The notes under the pieces: generated by a model | The model's input: the letters and a program-made list of their open reading frames with translations, nothing else | Told to the model about the DNA's origin: nothing | Databases searched by the model: none | DNA from: Saccharomonospora marina XMU15 | GTDB taxonomy: Bacteria > Actinomycetota > Actinomycetes > Mycobacteriales > Pseudonocardiaceae | Assembly: GCF_000244955.1 (NCBI RefSeq) | Contig: NZ_CM001439.1 | Span: 1,392,628-1,456,627 of the forward strand | Direction: 5' to 3' | Length of the DNA: 64,000 nucleotides | Translations under genes and position numbers: made by a program | Shown here: positions 15,816 through 24,911 of the stretch, piece after piece | Layout of the letters: each line of letters begins with the position of its first letter | Position numbering within the stretch: position 1 is the stretch's first letter

Positions 15816-18128
15816 GTGGTCGAAGGGGGGCTGGCCGAGGCAGCGAACCGGCTGCTGGAGGGTCACCACGGAAGGCTCGGCGCGGCGGCACTGCGAGCCG
15901 CGCTGGTCGACCTGTACGAGTTCTGGTTGAGCAGGGCCGCCACGGCGGCCGGCGTCGACACCGCCGAACCCGGTGTCGCGCTGGTCGCCGTAGGCGGCCT
16001 CGGCCGTCGCGAGGTCGTGCCGTTCTCCGACCTCGACCTCGTACTCGTCCACGACGCGAACCCGAAGGTGGGGGAGATCGCCGACGCGTTGTGGTACCCG
16101 CTGTGGGACGCGAGGGTGGGGCTGGATCATTCGGTCCGCACTCCGGGGGAGGCGCTCAAGGTCGCCACCGAAGACCTGCGTACCGCGATGGGACTGCTCG
16201 ACGCCCGCCACATCGCGGGTGATGAGGAACTTTCCGGGCGGCTGGTGGCCGCGGCGCGGGAACACTGGAGACGCACGGCACGCAAGCGTTTGCCGGAACT
16301 GGCCGAGTCGACCAGGGCCCGCTGGCAGCGAAGCGGCGAGCTCGCCCAGTCCGCCGAGCCCGACCTGAAGTACGCCAGAGGCGGCCTTCGCGATCTCGGG
16401 CTGCTCGACGCGTTCGCCGCGGCGCAGCTTTGCGACCGGCCGGGGCAGGAGCTGCGGGCGGCCCGCACACTGCTGCTCGACGTGCGCACCGAGCTGCGCA
16501 GGGAACTGCGGCGCGACCGTGACGTGCTCGGCGTGGTCGAAGCCGAGTTGGTGGCAGGCGAACTGGAGCTGGGTGACAGGTTCTCCCTCGCCCGCAGGCT
16601 GTCCGGCGCGGGCAGAACGGTCGGCTACGCCGTGGACGTGGCGCTTCGGTCGGCCGCCGAGCCGCCGAGGAGCCGCTTCTCCCGGCGGCCGAGCCGTATC
16701 CCGCTGGACGAGGGGGTGGTGTTGCACGGCAGCGAGGTGGCGCTGGCGCGTGACGCGATACCCGCCCGCGACCCGGGATTGCTGCTGCGCGTCGCCGCCG
16801 CGTCGGCCCGAACGGGCAACCCCATCGCGCCAGGCACGTTACGCACCCTCGCCGACTCGGCACCCGAACTGCGGGCGCCCTGGCCACAGCAGGCGAGGCA
16901 GGCGCTGACAGCGCTGCTCGGTGCGGGAGAGGGGCTCGTGGACGCGGTGGAGGCACTGGACCGCACGGGGCTGTGGGCACGGCTGTTCCCCGAGTGGGGA
17001 GCGGTGCGTGACCTGCCCCCGCGCGAACCGGTGCACGTGTGGACGGTGGACCGCCATCTCGTGCGCACCTGCGTGGAGGCGGCCGGGCTCACCACCACAG
17101 TCTCGCGGCCGGACCTGTTGTTGCTGGGAGCGCTGCTGCACGACATCGGCAAAGGCCGCGAGGCCGACCACTCCGAGTTGGGCGCGCGCATCGCCGCGCA
17201 GGTGGCGACCCGGATCGGGCTGCCGGAGGCGGACGCCGCGCTGGTGTCGGCCATGGTGCGTCATCATCTGTTGCTGCCGCACACGGCGACGCGCCGCGAC
17301 ATCAGCGAGCTCGAGACCGTGGAACGGGTCGCGAAGACCATCGACGGCCACGCGGTGCTGCTGGAGTTGTTGCACGCGCTCGCGCAGGCCGACTCGCTGG
17401 CGACGGGGCCGGGGATGTGGACGGAGTGGAAGGCAGGGCTGGTCGGCGAGTTGGTGCGGCGCTGCCGGGGGCTGCTGCACGGAAAGCCGTTGCCCGCACC
17501 CGAACCCATCGACGAAACCCAGCGGGAGCTGGTCTCCGCCGCGGCGCGTTCGGCCAGGGGCCAGGTTCGCGTCAGCACCTCCGGCAGGCTCACCGACGTC
17601 GTGCTCGCCGTCCCGGAAGGCGCGCAACTGCTCGCACCGGCCGCCGGTGTACTCGCTTTGCACTCGCTGCAGGTGCACTCCGCCGTGCTGCGCGGCCATC
17701 CCGGCGGCCACGTGGGTGTGTTCACCGCGTCGCCGAAGTTCGGGTCGCCGCCGGACACCGCGTTGCTTCGCGAGCAGTTCGCCAGAGCGGTGGCGGGCAC
17801 CCTGCCGCTGGCCGCGAAGCTGGCCGAGAAGGAAAGCGCGTACGAGTCGCCGAACCTGGCGGGCACGGCGCCAAGGGTGTTGTGGTTCGACGACGAGACC
17901 TCCGGGCACAGCACCGTCGTGCTCGAACTGCGCGCGGCCGATCGAGTCGGCCTGCTGTACCGGGTGGCGGGCGCGCTGCGCGAATGCCGGGCCGAGGTCC
18001 GCTGGGCGCGGGTGGCCACACTCGGTACGGCGGTGGTGGACTCCTTCGCCATCCGGCCGCGCCACGGCAGCCCGGACGCGGCATGGCGGCACAAGGTGGA
18101 GCGCGCCGTGCTGGCCGCCGCCGTGTGA
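15816..18128 (+). CDS. glnD: [protein-PII] nucleotidylyltransferase
   Basis: A 770-residue sensor of cellular nitrogen. The nucleotidyltransferase motif 'GGLGRREVVPFSDLDL' is at about 51-66. The GlnD/UTase helical domain follows, then an HD domain with 'LLHDIGKG' near residue 445 that removes the modification. The C-terminal part has one clear ACT domain (from about 690) and a weaker one. In Streptomyces and Corynebacterium the homologue adenylylates PII Tyr51 rather than uridylylating it, and that is assumed here. It begins 10 bp after glnB. Two GTG codons lie close together; the one at 15816 is used here. Confidence 0.93.
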   Translation: MVEGGLAEAANRLLEGHHGRLGAAALRAALVDLYEFWLSRAATAAGVDTAEPGVALVAVGGLGRREVVPFSDLDLVLVHDANPKVGEIADALWYPLWDARVGLDHSVRTPGEALKVATEDLRTAMGLLDARHIAGDEELSGRLVAAAREHWRRTARKRLPELAESTRARWQRSGELAQSAEPDLKYARGGLRDLGLLDAFAAAQLCDRPGQELRAARTLLLDVRTELRRELRRDRDVLGVVEAELVAGELELGDRFSLARRLSGAGRTVGYAVDVALRSAAEPPRSRFSRRPSRIPLDEGVVLHGSEVALARDAIPARDPGLLLRVAAASARTGNPIAPGTLRTLADSAPELRAPWPQQARQALTALLGAGEGLVDAVEALDRTGLWARLFPEWGAVRDLPPREPVHVWTVDRHLVRTCVEAAGLTTTVSRPDLLLLGALLHDIGKGREADHSELGARIAAQVATRIGLPEADAALVSAMVRHHLLLPHTATRRDISELETVERVAKTIDGHAVLLELLHALAQADSLATGPGMWTEWKAGLVGELVRRCRGLLHGKPLPAPEPIDETQRELVSAAARSARGQVRVSTSGRLTDVVLAVPEGAQLLAPAAGVLALHSLQVHSAVLRGHPGGHVGVFTASPKFGSPPDTALLREQFARAVAGTLPLAAKLAEKESAYESPNLAGTAPRVLWFDDETSGHSTVVLELRAADRVGLLYRVAGALRECRAEVRWARVATLGTAVVDSFAIRPRHGSPDAAWRHKVERAVLAAAV

Positions 18129-18213
18129 AGGGGCGGAGTGTCGGCGGCGCCCGCTTTCGGCGTCGGTGGCAGGATGTCGGCCACATCCCGCACACGGCGA
18201 AGGGTTGCTGAGG

Positions 18214-18573
18214 ATGGCCGAGCTGGAACCGGTGGTGTTGCCCGCGAGCGTTGCCGCGTCGCACCTGCGCGCCTGCGCCGAGGCGCTGGCCGCGCCTGCC
18301 GGCATCGAACTCGCCGAACTCGCCGCTGTCATCGGCCACGTGGTGAGCGGGCAGCGACATCTCGCCGAGACGCTCGACGCGCTGGCGAGGCGAGCGCGAG
18401 CGGGCTGCGCCGACCCGGCGCTGGCCGCCGTGCCGACAGCGGACCTCGCCGCACTGGCGGAGGTACTCCAAGCGGCAGCGACGGCGTTCGGCTGTTCGGC
18501 GCAGGCGCTCACCGAAAGCGAGCCCTTGGTCGAGACCATCGCCGAAACGGCGGGTGGCCACACCCGTTTGTAG
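18214..18573 (+). CDS. conserved small helical protein of unknown function
   Basis: A 119-residue Ala/Leu-rich soluble protein between glnD and ku. The ATG follows a GAGG site at 18210-18213 only weakly. The sequence predicts several amphipathic helices ('LRACAEALAA', 'LAETLDALARRARAG') and has no signal peptide, membrane segment, metal motif or nucleotide-binding loop. Coding bias matches its neighbours. It is not recognised; the size and helix pattern recall small WXG-like or mycobacterial PE-neighbour proteins, but no diagnostic residue supports either. Confidence 0.6.
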   Translation: MAELEPVVLPASVAASHLRACAEALAAPAGIELAELAAVIGHVVSGQRHLAETLDALARRARAGCADPALAAVPTADLAALAEVLQAAATAFGCSAQALTESEPLVETIAETAGGHTRL

Positions 18574-18598
18574 CTGTCGGACGCGGTATCGCGCTTAC

Positions 18599-18604
18599 TA
18601 GGCT
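18599..18604 (+). promoter_or_regulatory. candidate -10 element of ku (leaderless type)
   Basis: TAGGCT ends 8 nt before the ku ATG at 18613, leaving no space for a ribosome-binding site. No good -35 is visible. Confidence 0.4.
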
Positions 18605-18612
18605 TTTCGGAC

Positions 18613-19512
18613 ATGCGCACCGTGTGGAAGGGCACCATCGGCCTCGGCAGCTTCGCCATCCCGGTCAAGGCCTACAGCGCCACCTCCGAACCGGGCACCG
18701 GTCTGGTACAGGTTCACACCACCGACGGCGGCAGGCTCAGGTATCGGCGGGTCTGCGAGGTGGACGGTGCCGAGGTGCCCGCAGAGGAGATCGGCAAGGG
18801 CTACCAGTCGGCGGGCGGGGATGTCGTCGTCCTCAGCGAGGAGGAACTCGCCTCGCTGGCGGGCGCGGCCGCGGAGTCGATCCGCATCCAGTGCTTCGTG
18901 CGCGGCGAGCAGATCGACCCGTTGCTGCACTCCAAGAGCTACTACCTGGAGCCGGAGGTCTCGGCCAACAAGCCGTACGTGTTGCTGTGCGAGGCGCTGC
19001 GACTGGCCGACCGGGTGGCGGTGGTGAAGGTGGCGCTGCGGCAACGCGAAACGCTGGGTGTGCTTCGGGTCGCCGGTCAGGTGCTGGTGCTGCAGACGCT
19101 GCACTGGCCGCAGGCGGTCCGTGGCGCGGACTTCCCTTTCCTGCACGAGGACGTCGATCTGCGTGTGGCGCAGGTGCGGGCGGCGGCGAACCTGATCGAG
19201 AACCTGTCCGGTGACTTCGAGCCGCACCGTTTCACCGACGGCTACCCCGACGCTGTCTCCGCACTCGTCGAGGCCAGGCTGGAAGGAACGGACGTGGTGC
19301 GGCCTACCGAGCCCGAGCAGGAGGAAGGCGTGGCCGAGTTGCTCGCGACCTTGCGCGAGCACGCGCAGCAGCGCGCCGACACCGACCAACTGGCCGCTCG
19401 GCGGACCGCCGTGAACCGGGCCGAGGCGGCCGCGGGTGAGGCGAAACAGGCCGAGCGCAAGGCACGCAAGGCGGCGTCGAAAGCTCGTGCTGCGCCGAAG
19501 GGCAGCCGTTAG
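18613..19512 (+). CDS. ku: non-homologous end-joining protein Ku
   Basis: A 299-residue bacterial Ku. It starts with the typical 'RTVWKGTIGLGSFAIPVK' and contains 'CEVDGAEVP', 'SKSYYLEP' and 'LYVLLCEA'-like core segments of the ring that threads DNA ends. The core ends near residue 250, and the tail is rich in Lys, Arg and Ala ('RKARKAASKARAAPKGSR'), as in actinobacterial Ku proteins that use the basic tail for DNA binding and LigD contact. It acts in double-strand-break repair. No LigD gene is present in the window, so the ligase partner must be elsewhere. Confidence 0.93.
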   Translation: MRTVWKGTIGLGSFAIPVKAYSATSEPGTGLVQVHTTDGGRLRYRRVCEVDGAEVPAEEIGKGYQSAGGDVVVLSEEELASLAGAAAESIRIQCFVRGEQIDPLLHSKSYYLEPEVSANKPYVLLCEALRLADRVAVVKVALRQRETLGVLRVAGQVLVLQTLHWPQAVRGADFPFLHEDVDLRVAQVRAAANLIENLSGDFEPHRFTDGYPDAVSALVEARLEGTDVVRPTEPEQEEGVAELLATLREHAQQRADTDQLAARRTAVNRAEAAAGEAKQAERKARKAASKARAAPKGSR

Positions 19513-19820
19513 GGCACCGAGGCGAGTAGCTCTACTCACGCGTTCTCGGTGTCTTCACGTTGCCGTGACAACCTCCTCGCCCGGCAGGGTGGTAGGCGCC
19601 TCGGTGAGTTGCCCGGTTCGATTCCGATCGCCTGGTACTGGGGGTCTGGCGAACGTCGCCGGGACCGCTCGGGAACCGCCGAGGACCAGCCGCCCGGCCG
19701 GCGTAGGGGGAGCACACACCGGCCGGGCGGACCGGCGGGCGGCCAAGGTCGTCTACCCTGGAATGTCGTCGGCCCCGCGAGCCGGCCGAGAACCCACCGA
19801 CCCGCTGGAGCGTGCATCCC
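19513..19820. other. intergenic region between ku and ffh
   Basis: About 308 bp without a convincing gene. It holds the 12-bp inverted repeat at 19690-19730 and a TACCCT -10-like hexamer near 19752. I looked for the 4.5S SRP RNA here because ffh follows, but the conserved GGAAGCAGCC-type core is absent. Confidence 0.6.
19690..19730. terminator. 12-bp perfect inverted repeat upstream of ffh
   Basis: CCGCCCGGCCGG at 19690-19701 pairs perfectly with CCGGCCGGGCGG at 19719-19730 around a 17-nt loop. There is no T-run, so it would be a factor-assisted or T-less terminator for ku, or a leader structure for ffh. Confidence 0.4.
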
Positions 19821-21365
19821 GTGTTCGACACACTCTCCGATCGGCTCACGTCGGTCCTGCAGAACCTGCGCGGCAAGGGCAAGCTCTCCGACGCGGACAT
19901 CGACGCGACGGCGAGAGAGATCCGGATCGCTCTGCTCGAGGCCGACGTCGCCCTGCCGGTGGTGCGGGCCTTCATCGGGCACGTCAAGGAGCGCGCGAAG
20001 GGTGCCGAGGTATCGGAGGCGCTCAACCCCGCACAGCAGGTCGTCAAGATCGTCAACGAGGAACTCGTCGCGATCCTCGGCGGTGAGACCCGCAGGCTGA
20101 ACCTCGCCAAGAACCCGCCGACGGTCATCATGCTCGCCGGTCTGCAGGGCTCCGGTAAGACCACGCTCGCGGGCAAGCTCGCGCTGTGGTTGAAGAAGCA
20201 GGGCCACGCACCGCTGCTGGTGGCCTGCGACCTGCAGCGGCCCAACGCGGTGACCCAGCTCCAGGTCGTCGGGGAGCGGGCCGGAGTACCGACGTTCGCT
20301 CCGGAGCCTGGCAACGGGGTCGGTGACCCCGTCGACGTGGCCCGCCGCTCCGTCGACGAGGCCAAGCGCGCCCAGCACGACGTGGTGGTCGTCGACACCG
20401 CGGGTCGCCTCGGCGTGGACGAGGAGATGATGCGGCAGGCCGCCGACATCAGGGACGTCGTACAGCCGGACGAAACGCTGTTCGTGGTGGACGCCATGAT
20501 CGGGCAGGACGCCGTCACCACGGCGGAGGCGTTCCGCGACGGCGTCGGGTTCTCCGGAGTCGTGCTCACCAAGCTCGACGGTGACGCCCGTGGCGGTGCG
20601 GCGCTCTCGGTGCGGCACGTCACCGGTCAGCCGATCCTGTTCGCCTCCAACGGGGAGAAGTTGGAGGACTTCGACGTCTTCCACCCCGACCGCATGGCCA
20701 GTCGCATCCTCGGGATGGGCGACGTGCTCACCCTGATCGAGCAGGCAGAGCAGGCGTTCGACCAGGAGAAGGCCGAGGAGGCGGCCGCCAAACTCGGCAC
20801 GGGCGAGCTGACGCTGGAGGACTTCCTCGAACAGATGCTGGCCGTGCGCAAGATGGGGCCGATCGGCAACCTGCTCGGCATGCTGCCCGGTGCCGGGCAG
20901 ATGAAGGACCAGCTCGCCCAGGTCGACGACGCGCACCTGGACCGGCTACAGGCGATCATCCGGGGGATGACCCCCGAGGAGCGGGCCAACCCGAAGATGA
21001 TCAACGCCTCGCGCAGGCAGCGGATCGCCCGCGGTTCGGGCGTCGCCGTGCGCGACGTCAACGACCTGGTGAACCGCTTCTTCGAGGCCCGCAAGATGAT
21101 GCAGCAGATGGCGGGCCGGTTCGGCTTCGGCGGCGGTCCCGGCGGTGGCAAGAAGAACCGCAAGGGCAAGAAGGGCAAGAAGGGCAAGGGGCGCGGTCCC
21201 ACGCAGCCCAAGGTGCGTGGTGGCTTCCCCGGCGGCATGCCGGGCGGGTTCCCTCCGGCGGCAGGCGGCGCTGGCATGCCGGACCTGTCCCAACTCGGCG
21301 GCGGCCTCAACGACCTTCCGCCCGGCTTCGACCCCGCGAAGCTGAAGCTGCCGAAGAAGAAGTAG
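19821..21365 (+). CDS. ffh: signal recognition particle protein
   Basis: A 514-residue SRP54 GTPase that binds SRP RNA and signal sequences of nascent membrane proteins. The N domain is 'FDTLSDRLTSVLQNLRGKGK'. The G domain has 'GLQGSGKTT', 'DTAGR' and 'TKLDGDARGG'. The M domain is Met-rich with 'MGDVLTLIEQ' and 'RGSG'. A GGAG site at 19807-19810 is 10 nt from the GTG at 19821 but only 1 nt from an in-frame GTG at 19812, so 19821 is chosen. The C-terminal 80 residues are a Lys/Gly/Pro-rich tail typical of actinobacteria. Confidence 0.95.
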   Translation: MFDTLSDRLTSVLQNLRGKGKLSDADIDATAREIRIALLEADVALPVVRAFIGHVKERAKGAEVSEALNPAQQVVKIVNEELVAILGGETRRLNLAKNPPTVIMLAGLQGSGKTTLAGKLALWLKKQGHAPLLVACDLQRPNAVTQLQVVGERAGVPTFAPEPGNGVGDPVDVARRSVDEAKRAQHDVVVVDTAGRLGVDEEMMRQAADIRDVVQPDETLFVVDAMIGQDAVTTAEAFRDGVGFSGVVLTKLDGDARGGAALSVRHVTGQPILFASNGEKLEDFDVFHPDRMASRILGMGDVLTLIEQAEQAFDQEKAEEAAAKLGTGELTLEDFLEQMLAVRKMGPIGNLLGMLPGAGQMKDQLAQVDDAHLDRLQAIIRGMTPEERANPKMINASRRQRIARGSGVAVRDVNDLVNRFFEARKMMQQMAGRFGFGGGPGGGKKNRKGKKGKKGKGRGPTQPKVRGGFPGGMPGGFPPAAGGAGMPDLSQLGGGLNDLPPGFDPAKLKLPKKK

Positions 21366-21377
21366 CCGAGGTCGCAG

Positions 21378-22442
21378 ATGTACCACCTGCGTGGCACGGT
21401 GCTGCCCGAGGGCGAGGAACGCGACGTCTGGATCACCGAAGGGCGGATTTCGTTCACACCCGTGGAGCCGGCCGAGTCGCTCGCCGGGGCGTTCCTGCTG
21501 CCCGGCCTGGTCGATGCCCACTGTCATCCCGGTATCGGGGTCGGCGGGCCGACGACGCTCGAGGAGGCCATCGAGCAGGCGCTGACCGACCGTGACGCCG
21601 GGACGCTGCTGATCCGTGACTGCGGGCTGCCGATCGACGCAGGGCCGCTGCAACGCAGGCACGACCTGCCGCGGATCATCCGCGCCGGGCGGCACCTGTC
21701 GCTTCCCAAGCGCTACGTCCCCGGACTCGGCATCGACCTGGACTCACCGGACGACCTGCCCGCGGCAGTCGCCGAGCAGGCCGCGGCCGGGGACGGCTGG
21801 GTGAAACTCGTCGGCGACTGGATCGACCGTGCCGTGGGCGACCTGGCGCCGTTGTGGCCCGACGACGTGTTGGCCGAGGCGGTGCGCGTCGCGCACGACG
21901 CGGGCGCCCGGGTGACGGCGCACGTGTTCGGTGAGTCGGCGCTGCCCGGGCTGATCGGCGCCGGGATCGACTGCCTCGAGCACGGCACCGGTCTTTCGGG
22001 TGAACTGCTGGGTGAGTTGGCTCGCACCGGCACCGCGCTGGTGCCCACGCTCATCAACATCGAGAACTTCCCCCGCATCGCGGACCAGGCGGCGAAGTAC
22101 CCCACCTACGCGGCGCACATGCGAGCCCTGCACGCCGGGGTGGACGACATGGTCGGCGCGGCGCTCGACGCGGGCGTGCCCGTGTACGCGGGCACCGACG
22201 CGGGAGGCATGGTGGACCACGGCAGGCTCGTGGACGAACTCGAGGCGCTGCACCGGGCAGGGATGAGCACGGAGCAGGCGCTGGCCTCGGGATGCTGGGC
22301 GGCCCGCGACTGGCTCGGCCATCCCGGGATCACCGACGGCGCACCCGCTGACCTGCTCGTCTTCGACTCCGATCCCCGGCAGGATCTCGACGTGCTCCGC
22401 AGTCCCCTGCATATCGTGCTGCGGGGAACCGTGATCAAGTGA
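21378..22442 (+). CDS. amidohydrolase family protein
   Basis: A 354-residue metal-dependent hydrolase with the full amidohydrolase metal set. 'DAHCH' near residue 47 is the HxH pair, followed by the bridging Lys in 'WVKLVGD', His in 'TAHVFG', His in 'LEHGTG' and the catalytic Asp in 'AGTDAGG'. N- and C-terminal strands form the small beta-sandwich seen in imidazolonepropionase-like enzymes. It starts 12 bp after ffh, so it is probably co-transcribed. The corresponding M. tuberculosis gene (Rv2915c by my recollection) is also next to ffh and uncharacterised. Substrate unknown. Confidence 0.82.
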   Translation: MYHLRGTVLPEGEERDVWITEGRISFTPVEPAESLAGAFLLPGLVDAHCHPGIGVGGPTTLEEAIEQALTDRDAGTLLIRDCGLPIDAGPLQRRHDLPRIIRAGRHLSLPKRYVPGLGIDLDSPDDLPAAVAEQAAAGDGWVKLVGDWIDRAVGDLAPLWPDDVLAEAVRVAHDAGARVTAHVFGESALPGLIGAGIDCLEHGTGLSGELLGELARTGTALVPTLINIENFPRIADQAAKYPTYAAHMRALHAGVDDMVGAALDAGVPVYAGTDAGGMVDHGRLVDELEALHRAGMSTEQALASGCWAARDWLGHPGITDGAPADLLVFDSDPRQDLDVLRSPLHIVLRGTVIK

Positions 22443-22522
22443 CGCCGCGTGCGGTCACTTATGGTGGCGTTGGGGGCCGGTGACGGCTGGTCACCGGTCG
22501 CGACGACACAGCGGGAGGCCTG

Positions 22523-23269
22523 GTGCAGCGCGAGGGCGACGACCGGCCGGTGCCGCCGGTAAGAACCGGTCTTGTGCTCGGCGCCCACTGGGGGATGCTG
22601 GCCTTCGTGCTCGCGCTCGGCGGGTACTACGCGGTCTCGCTGCTGCTTTCCGCGCTGGCGACGATCGACGCCGCTGACCCGACTGGAATCCGGCTGCCGC
22701 AGTTGGGGCCGCTGGTGCTGCTCGCGTTCGTGCCGAACGTGCTGCTCGGGCTCGTTCCCTGGCTCGGTTCGTTGCGCTGGGGCAACGGCGTGCGGGCCGA
22801 CTTCGGGCTGCTGCCCACCGGCCGCGACCTCAAGGTCGGGCTTGCCTGCGGTGGTTTCGCGCTGCTCGCCGGTTACGTGCTCAATTTGATACTGCTGCAG
22901 ATCTACGGCAGTGAGCGGATGGCGGGACCGTTGATCGAGGTCTTTCGCGGCATTTCCGCCGATATCGGCTGGCTGGTGGTGGCCGCGATCATCGTGGTCG
23001 TCGGCGCACCGCTGACGGAGGAGTTGCTCTTTCGTGGCGCACTGTGGAACGGACTGGCGCACTACCGCATTCCGAACTGGGTGATCCTGCTGCTCACCGC
23101 GCTGCTGTTCGCGCAGTTGCACGGCGAGCCGACCCGCACAGTCGCCCTGATCGCCCAGGGCGTGGCCATCGGGTCGGCGAGGTTCATCACCGGGCGGGTG
23201 GGTGCGAGCGTGGTGGCGCACGCGACGAACAACCTGCCCGCCGCGCTTTTTCTGCTCATTGGGTCGTAA
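22523..23269 (+). CDS. CPBP family intramembrane protease (first of a tandem pair)
   Basis: A 248-residue polytopic membrane protein with about seven predicted helices. It carries the CPBP/Abi motifs: 'EELLFRG' near residue 168 (the Glu-Glu and Arg), 'FAQLHG' with the second-motif His, and 'HATNN' as the third motif. Family members are Rce1-like glutamate intramembrane proteases or scaffold proteins. The GTG start follows a GGAGG site. It is unrelated to ffh by function and precedes a second CPBP gene after 74 bp. Its substrate is unknown. Confidence 0.8.
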   Translation: MQREGDDRPVPPVRTGLVLGAHWGMLAFVLALGGYYAVSLLLSALATIDAADPTGIRLPQLGPLVLLAFVPNVLLGLVPWLGSLRWGNGVRADFGLLPTGRDLKVGLACGGFALLAGYVLNLILLQIYGSERMAGPLIEVFRGISADIGWLVVAAIIVVVGAPLTEELLFRGALWNGLAHYRIPNWVILLLTALLFAQLHGEPTRTVALIAQGVAIGSARFITGRVGASVVAHATNNLPAALFLLIGS

Positions 23270-23343
23270 CCGACCGTGCGCGGCCAGTAAGCTCGGCTGG
23301 CCTACGGTATTCCCGGTGTCCGGTATACGGGGGAAGGATCGGC

Positions 23344-24138
23344 GTGACGTCACCGAATTCGCCAGAACCGGTGCCAGCCGTCGAACCGACCACGTCCGCC
23401 CCGCAGGGTCACGCGGTGCCCGAGTACCCGTCGCACCGATGGGGCTTCGGTGCGTTCCTGCTGGTGGAAGCCGTGCTGCTGGCGACAGCGGCGTTCGTCG
23501 GGGTCTTCCTCGGCAGGGGATCGCTGGCTTCACTGCCGGTGGGGGACGTGCTCGTCGGCACGATGCTGCCCACGCTGTTCGCCGCGCTGGCGGCGCTGGC
23601 GATCACGAAGCTGAGAGGCAACGGCCCAGTCGTCGATCTGCGGCTGTCGTGGCGTTGGGACGACGTGCGGATCGGGTTGAAGTTCGGCGTGCTGGGTGTG
23701 GTGTGCACGACCGTCGGCGTGCTCGTCTGGACCGAGGTGGTCGGCGAGCACAACGCCACGTCCGCGATCAGCGCGCTGGTGCACGACAAACCGATGTCGG
23801 TCTCCGCGGCGATCGCGATGTTCACCTACCTGTGGCTGCTCGGCCCGGTCTGTGAGGAGATCATCTACCGGGGTCTGCTGTGGGGCGCGACCGAGCGGCT
23901 TGAGTGGGGTAAGGAGAAGTGGGGCAGGCTGGCGGCGTTCGTGCTCTCCACGGCCGTGTTCGCGGTGAGCCATCTCGAGCCGCTGCGCACCTCGCTGCTG
24001 CTGGTGATCGCGATACCGATCGGACTCGCGCGACTGGTCACCGGCAGGCTGCTGAGCAGCATCGTGGCACACCAGATGAACAACTTCCTGCCCGCCCTGG
24101 CGATCCTGCTCACCACGCTCGGAGTCGTGAGCGCGTAG
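23344..24138 (+). CDS. CPBP family intramembrane protease (second of a tandem pair)
   Basis: A 264-residue relative of the preceding gene. It has a Pro/Thr-rich cytoplasmic N terminus of about 30 residues, then about seven membrane helices. The motifs are 'CEEIIYRG' (near 173), 'AVSHLEP' and 'HQMNN'. The GTG is preceded by GGAAGGA at about 23331-23337. The two copies share little outside the motifs, so the duplication is old or the genes were brought together. It is convergent with the TauE gene, with stops 2 bp apart. Confidence 0.8.
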   Translation: MTSPNSPEPVPAVEPTTSAPQGHAVPEYPSHRWGFGAFLLVEAVLLATAAFVGVFLGRGSLASLPVGDVLVGTMLPTLFAALAALAITKLRGNGPVVDLRLSWRWDDVRIGLKFGVLGVVCTTVGVLVWTEVVGEHNATSAISALVHDKPMSVSAAIAMFTYLWLLGPVCEEIIYRGLLWGATERLEWGKEKWGRLAAFVLSTAVFAVSHLEPLRTSLLLVIAIPIGLARLVTGRLLSSIVAHQMNNFLPALAILLTTLGVVSA

Positions 24139-24140
24139 CC

Positions 24141-24911
24141 CTACGGGGCCGTGGCCGAGAACCACAGGTGCGCGGCGAGGCCGAACCCGGCCAGCGCGAT
24201 GGTGATCCGCAACGGCCGCTCCGGCAACCGTCGCACCGCGGCGGGTCCCAGCCACGAGCCCAGCAGCGCCCCGACGCCGAGGACGGCGGCGGCGAGCCAG
24301 TCGACGGGTGCGAGGAAGGCGTAGGCGAGCGCCGCTGTCGCGTTGGCCGCGCCGATGGCCAGGTTCTTCACGGCGTTGGTCACCGGCAGCGGTTCGGTCA
24401 CCGACACCGAAAGCACGGCGAGCATCAGCACTCCGGCGCCCGCGCCGAAGTAGCCCCCGTACACGGCGACCAGCGCCACAGCCACGGCCGACGGCACCGC
24501 CGAGCCGCCCTGCCTTCCCGCCGACCTCGCTCTGTCGGCGGCATCGCGTACCCGGTCCCTGAACAGCAGCAGCCCCGAGCCCAGTGCGATCAGCCACGGC
24601 ACGATCAGCTCGAACGCCGAGGCGGGGGTGGTCAGCAGCAGCACGGCACCGGCCGAACCGCCCAGCACGGCCAGGCCGAGCAGCCTGCCGAGCCGCGCGC
24701 GTTGTCCTCGCAGTTCGGCGCGCGACCCGGCGGCGGAGCCTGCCGCGGTGGACAGCAGCGCCACGGTGTTCGTCACGTTCGCCGCGATGGGCGGCAAGCC
24801 CGCGGCGAGCAGGGCGGGGTAGCTGAACAGCGAGGCCAGACCGGCCATGGAGCCGGCAAGACCCGCTGCCACGCCCGCCAGCGCCAGCAGGCTCGTGGAG
24901 GTGAGGGTCAA
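24141..24911 (-). CDS. TauE/SafE-family sulfite exporter-like membrane protein
   Basis: A 256-residue permease with about eight membrane helices in two similar halves, the DUF81/TauE layout. The Gly-rich segments 'GVAAGLAGSMAGLAS' and 'YGGYFGAGAGVLML' start the two halves. It likely exports sulfite, sulfoacetate or a related anion. The start codon is TTG; GAGGAG 6 nt upstream on the minus strand supports it. No sulfur-metabolism gene is adjacent, so the substrate is unknown. Confidence 0.8.
   Translation of the reverse strand: MTLTSTSLLALAGVAAGLAGSMAGLASLFSYPALLAAGLPPIAANVTNTVALLSTAAGSAAGSRAELRGQRARLGRLLGLAVLGGSAGAVLLLTTPASAFELIVPWLIALGSGLLLFRDRVRDAADRARSAGRQGGSAVPSAVAVALVAVYGGYFGAGAGVLMLAVLSVSVTEPLPVTNAVKNLAIGAANATAALAYAFLAPVDWLAAAVLGVGALLGSWLGPAAVRRLPERPLRITIALAGFGLAAHLWFSATAP

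Noticed and set aside
19513-19820. 4.5S SRP RNA gene next to ffh
   Set aside because: The conserved SRP RNA apical core was not found on either strand.
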